Shown piece after piece: positions 62,241-64,000 of a stretch of 64,000 nt of DNA. Below the pieces are notes generated by a model that worked only from the letters and a program-made list of their open reading frames with translations, did not search any database and was not told where the DNA came from. The position numbers and the translations under genes are program-made. Position 1 is the first letter of the stretch. Every line of letters begins with the position of its first letter. The DNA is from Achromobacter animicus (lineage in GTDB: Bacteria; Pseudomonadota; Gammaproteobacteria; Burkholderiales; Burkholderiaceae_B): assembly GCF_902859585.1 (NCBI RefSeq), contig NZ_CADIJM010000011.1:62001-126000 (forward strand), in the 5' to 3' direction.

Positions 62241-63572
62241 TCACTCGCACTTGCGCGGCGTGATGTTCTTTTCCTTGGCGTACTTGGCCGCCGATTCCTT
62301 GACCATCGGGTCCAGGATCGTCTTGTCGGCCTGATACCAGTCGGAAACGACCTTGAACTTGGAACCGTCCCACTGCACGATGCGGGCCCAGTCGTCGCCC
62401 TTGTGGTTGGCGCACGAGGTCTTGACCGGACGCATGATCTGGCCAAAGCCCAGCTTGTCGAGCTTTTCCTGGGTCAGGTCCAGGTTCTCGAAGCCCCAGC
62501 GCACCTGCTCGGGCGTCAGCGCCTTGCCCTTGCCGTACTTTTCCTGCGCGGCGCGGATCGCTTCCACCTGCAGCATCGAGATCATCATGCCGCGCGTGTG
62601 GGCGATGGTGCCCAGCGTGGTCTTGCCGGTCTTGTCCGCGCCCTGGCCCTTGTCGTAGACGTACTTCTTCAGATCGTCGTAGACCTTGTCGCTGTCGGCG
62701 CCGCTGTTGTGGATCGTGATGGCGTTGTAGCCCTTAGCGACATCGCCCAGGTCCTTCACGTCGCCTTCCGAGCCAGCCCACCAGATCGCGTACATCTTGT
62801 CGCGCGGATAGCCGCTGGCCTGCGCTTCGCGGATGGCGGTGGGCGTCATGATGCCCGCGCTCCACAGCAGCACGTAATTCGGACGCGCCTGGCGGATCTG
62901 CAGCCAGGTGGACTTCTGCTCCACGCCCGGCGCCGTCACCGGATACAGCAGCAGCTCAAATCCTTCCTTGGCCGCGCGCTTCTGCAAGAGCGGGATCGGC
63001 TCCTTGCCGTACGGCGAGTCGTGGTAGACCAGGGCGATCTTCTTGCCCTTGAGCTTGTCCATGCCGCCTTCTTTCTTGGCGATGTCCTGGATCATCACGT
63101 CGGCGGCAGTCCAGTACGTGCCCAGGAGCGGGAAGTTCCACTCGAACACACTGCCGTCCACCGATTGCGACAGGCCGTAGCCCATCGTTTCAACGGGCAC
63201 CTTGTCGACGATGGCCTTGTCGCTGACCGCGAAGGTGATGCCGGTGGACTGCGTGTCGAAGCCCGATGCGCCGGTGCCCTTGCCCTTCAGGCGCTCGTAG
63301 CATTCCACGCCGCGGTCCGTGGCGTAGGCGGTTTCGCATTCTTCATACGTGATCTTGACGCCGTTCACGCCGCCATCGCGCTCGTTCACGAGCTTCAGGT
63401 AATCCAGCTTGCCATCGGCCCAGGGAATGCCCAGCGGCGCGAACGATCCCGTGCGATACACCAGCAACGGAACGAACTGCTCTTCGGCCGCCATTGCCGG
63501 CGTGGCCACGGCGCCTGCGGCGCCGGCTGCGGCCATCAAGGCTGCCGCCAACTTCAGGTTAAGACGCTTCAT
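62241..63572 (-). CDS. Liv-type ABC transporter substrate-binding protein
   Basis: A 443-residue periplasmic receptor: signal peptide MKRLNLKLAAALMAAAGAAG...AMAA, then EEQFVPLLVYRTGSFAPLG and a Peripla_BP_6 fold. I prefer ATG 63572, nine bases after AGGAGG; ATG 63578 is only three bases from it. Larger than amino-acid-binding LivK (about 370), as in relatives that bind aromatic or other acids. The PaaK-like gene in the operon supports an acid ligand (inference). Confidence 0.92.
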   Translation of the reverse strand: MKRLNLKLAAALMAAAGAAGAVATPAMAAEEQFVPLLVYRTGSFAPLGIPWADGKLDYLKLVNERDGGVNGVKITYEECETAYATDRGVECYERLKGKGTGASGFDTQSTGITFAVSDKAIVDKVPVETMGYGLSQSVDGSVFEWNFPLLGTYWTAADVMIQDIAKKEGGMDKLKGKKIALVYHDSPYGKEPIPLLQKRAAKEGFELLLYPVTAPGVEQKSTWLQIRQARPNYVLLWSAGIMTPTAIREAQASGYPRDKMYAIWWAGSEGDVKDLGDVAKGYNAITIHNSGADSDKVYDDLKKYVYDKGQGADKTGKTTLGTIAHTRGMMISMLQVEAIRAAQEKYGKGKALTPEQVRWGFENLDLTQEKLDKLGFGQIMRPVKTSCANHKGDDWARIVQWDGSKFKVVSDWYQADKTILDPMVKESAAKYAKEKNITPRKCE

Positions 63573-63712
63573 CTCCATTTACCTCCTGCGTGGTGTTTGG
63601 GTCGGTCAACCCTGTGACACCGGGATTGGCCCGGTCTTGAGCCGGGTATTCGGGGCGGGGGTCCAGCGCGGTTGTGCTGCGATGGACCCACGGAAATCAA
63701 AACGAAACACGA

Positions 63713-64000
63713 TCAGTGCGGGAACGGCCAGATCCTGAGCTTCTCCTTGCCGATGCTCCACAGCCGCGCCAGGCCGTGCGGCTCGGCGATCAGGAAGAAC
63801 ACGATCAGCGCGCCGAACACCATGTGCTCGATGTGGGCGGCGGTGTCCACCGACAGCGGCAGGCCAAGCATGTGCGGAATGTTGGACAGCGCCACGGGCA
63901 CCAGCACGATGAACGCGGCGCCAAAGAAGCTGCCGATGATCGAACCCAGCCCGCCGATGATGACCATGAACAGCAGCTGGAACGAGCGGCCCAGGTCGAA
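63713..64000 (-). CDS. Liv-type ABC transporter permease LivM (5' part outside window)
   Basis: The last 95 residues of a LivM permease: FQLLFMVIIGGLGSIIGSFF is the conserved TM segment, followed by ALIVFFLIAEPHGLARLW and a short basic tail. It lies upstream of the binding protein in the same operon, 140 bp away. Confidence 0.92.
   Translation of the reverse strand, partial: FDLGRSFQLLFMVIIGGLGSIIGSFFGAAFIVLVPVALSNIPHMLGLPLSVDTAAHIEHMVFGALIVFFLIAEPHGLARLWSIGKEKLRIWPFPH

Noticed and set aside
60747-63617. Plus-strand open frame of 956 codons opposite the PaaK-like ligase, LivF and the binding protein
   Set aside because: Arg/His/Gln/Ala-rich composition without any domain, antisense to three clear genes: an artefact of high G+C third positions.

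Overview
The window is about two-thirds G+C and almost wall-to-wall bacterial genes. Three Bug-type tripartite-tricarboxylate (TTT) receptors without membrane partners, an SAH riboswitch-ahcY-holin-metF order and several Liv-type ABC transporters point to a Burkholderiales beta-proteobacterium, most likely Alcaligenaceae (Achromobacter/Bordetella type). This is inferred from gene content only. I see no rRNA, tRNA, transposase or CRISPR array.

Region by region. 1-9.6 kb: the start of an MFS transporter, a two-HTH Lrp-type regulator, and a branched-chain-amide-type ABC transporter in which permease LivM and both ATPases LivG and LivF are one 829-residue protein, with LivH and a Tat-exported binding protein. 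Divergent from it are an allantoinase-like deacetylase, a GntR/FCD regulator and a flavin-reductase-like protein. 9.7-13.8 kb: LysR / Bug receptor / LeuC-LeuD-type dehydratase / a hydrolase carrying the complete residue set expected of fluoroacetate dehalogenase. 13.9-18.6 kb: housekeeping, including the activated-methyl cycle: SAH riboswitch, ahcY, a small membrane protein, and metF. 18.6-23.5 kb: a lower-G+C type VI secretion effector island made of a DUF4123 adaptor, a VasX/BTH_I2691-like pore-forming effector, an overlapping membrane protein (putative immunity) and the remnant of a second immunity-gene copy.

23.7-33.6 kb: a LacI-controlled catabolic island. Regulator and TTT receptor lie on one strand. 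On the other strand is a seven-gene operon mixing sugar-type enzymes (Gfo/Idh/MocA oxidoreductase, TIM-barrel isomerase, DUF4432 epimerase-like protein, SDR) with CoA enzymes (CaiB-type CoA-transferase, enoyl-CoA hydratase) and a solute-binding-protein homologue with no export signal. 33.6-39.7 kb: a second acyl-CoA island (acyl-CoA ligase, TTT receptor, LysR, acyl-CoA dehydrogenase, CoA-transferase). 39.8-44.0 kb: the Anbu (ancestral proteasome-like) operon with transglutaminase, alpha-E and ATP-grasp proteins.

44-57.6 kb is mostly core functions: 5-formyl-THF cyclo-ligase, Slt lytic transglycosylase, CCA-adding enzyme, MidA-type methyltransferase, a DEAD-box helicase with a long Gly/Arg/Asp-rich tail, Ung, TenA, DUF488, a glycosyltransferase, HIT, GNAT and a two-domain PPK2. 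57.7-59.9 kb is a persulfide/sulfide module: ETHE1-like dioxygenase, a BigR/SqrR-type ArsR repressor and a split YeeE/YedE transporter. 59.9-64 kb is the tail of another Liv-type ABC operon ending in a PaaK-like CoA ligase.

The most promising leads are the T6SS island with a decayed immunity copy, the seven-gene sugar/CoA operon with its cytosolic binding-protein homologue, and the LeuCD-dehalogenase operon. Short tandem repeats (units 9-15 bp) recur at gene 3' ends across the window.
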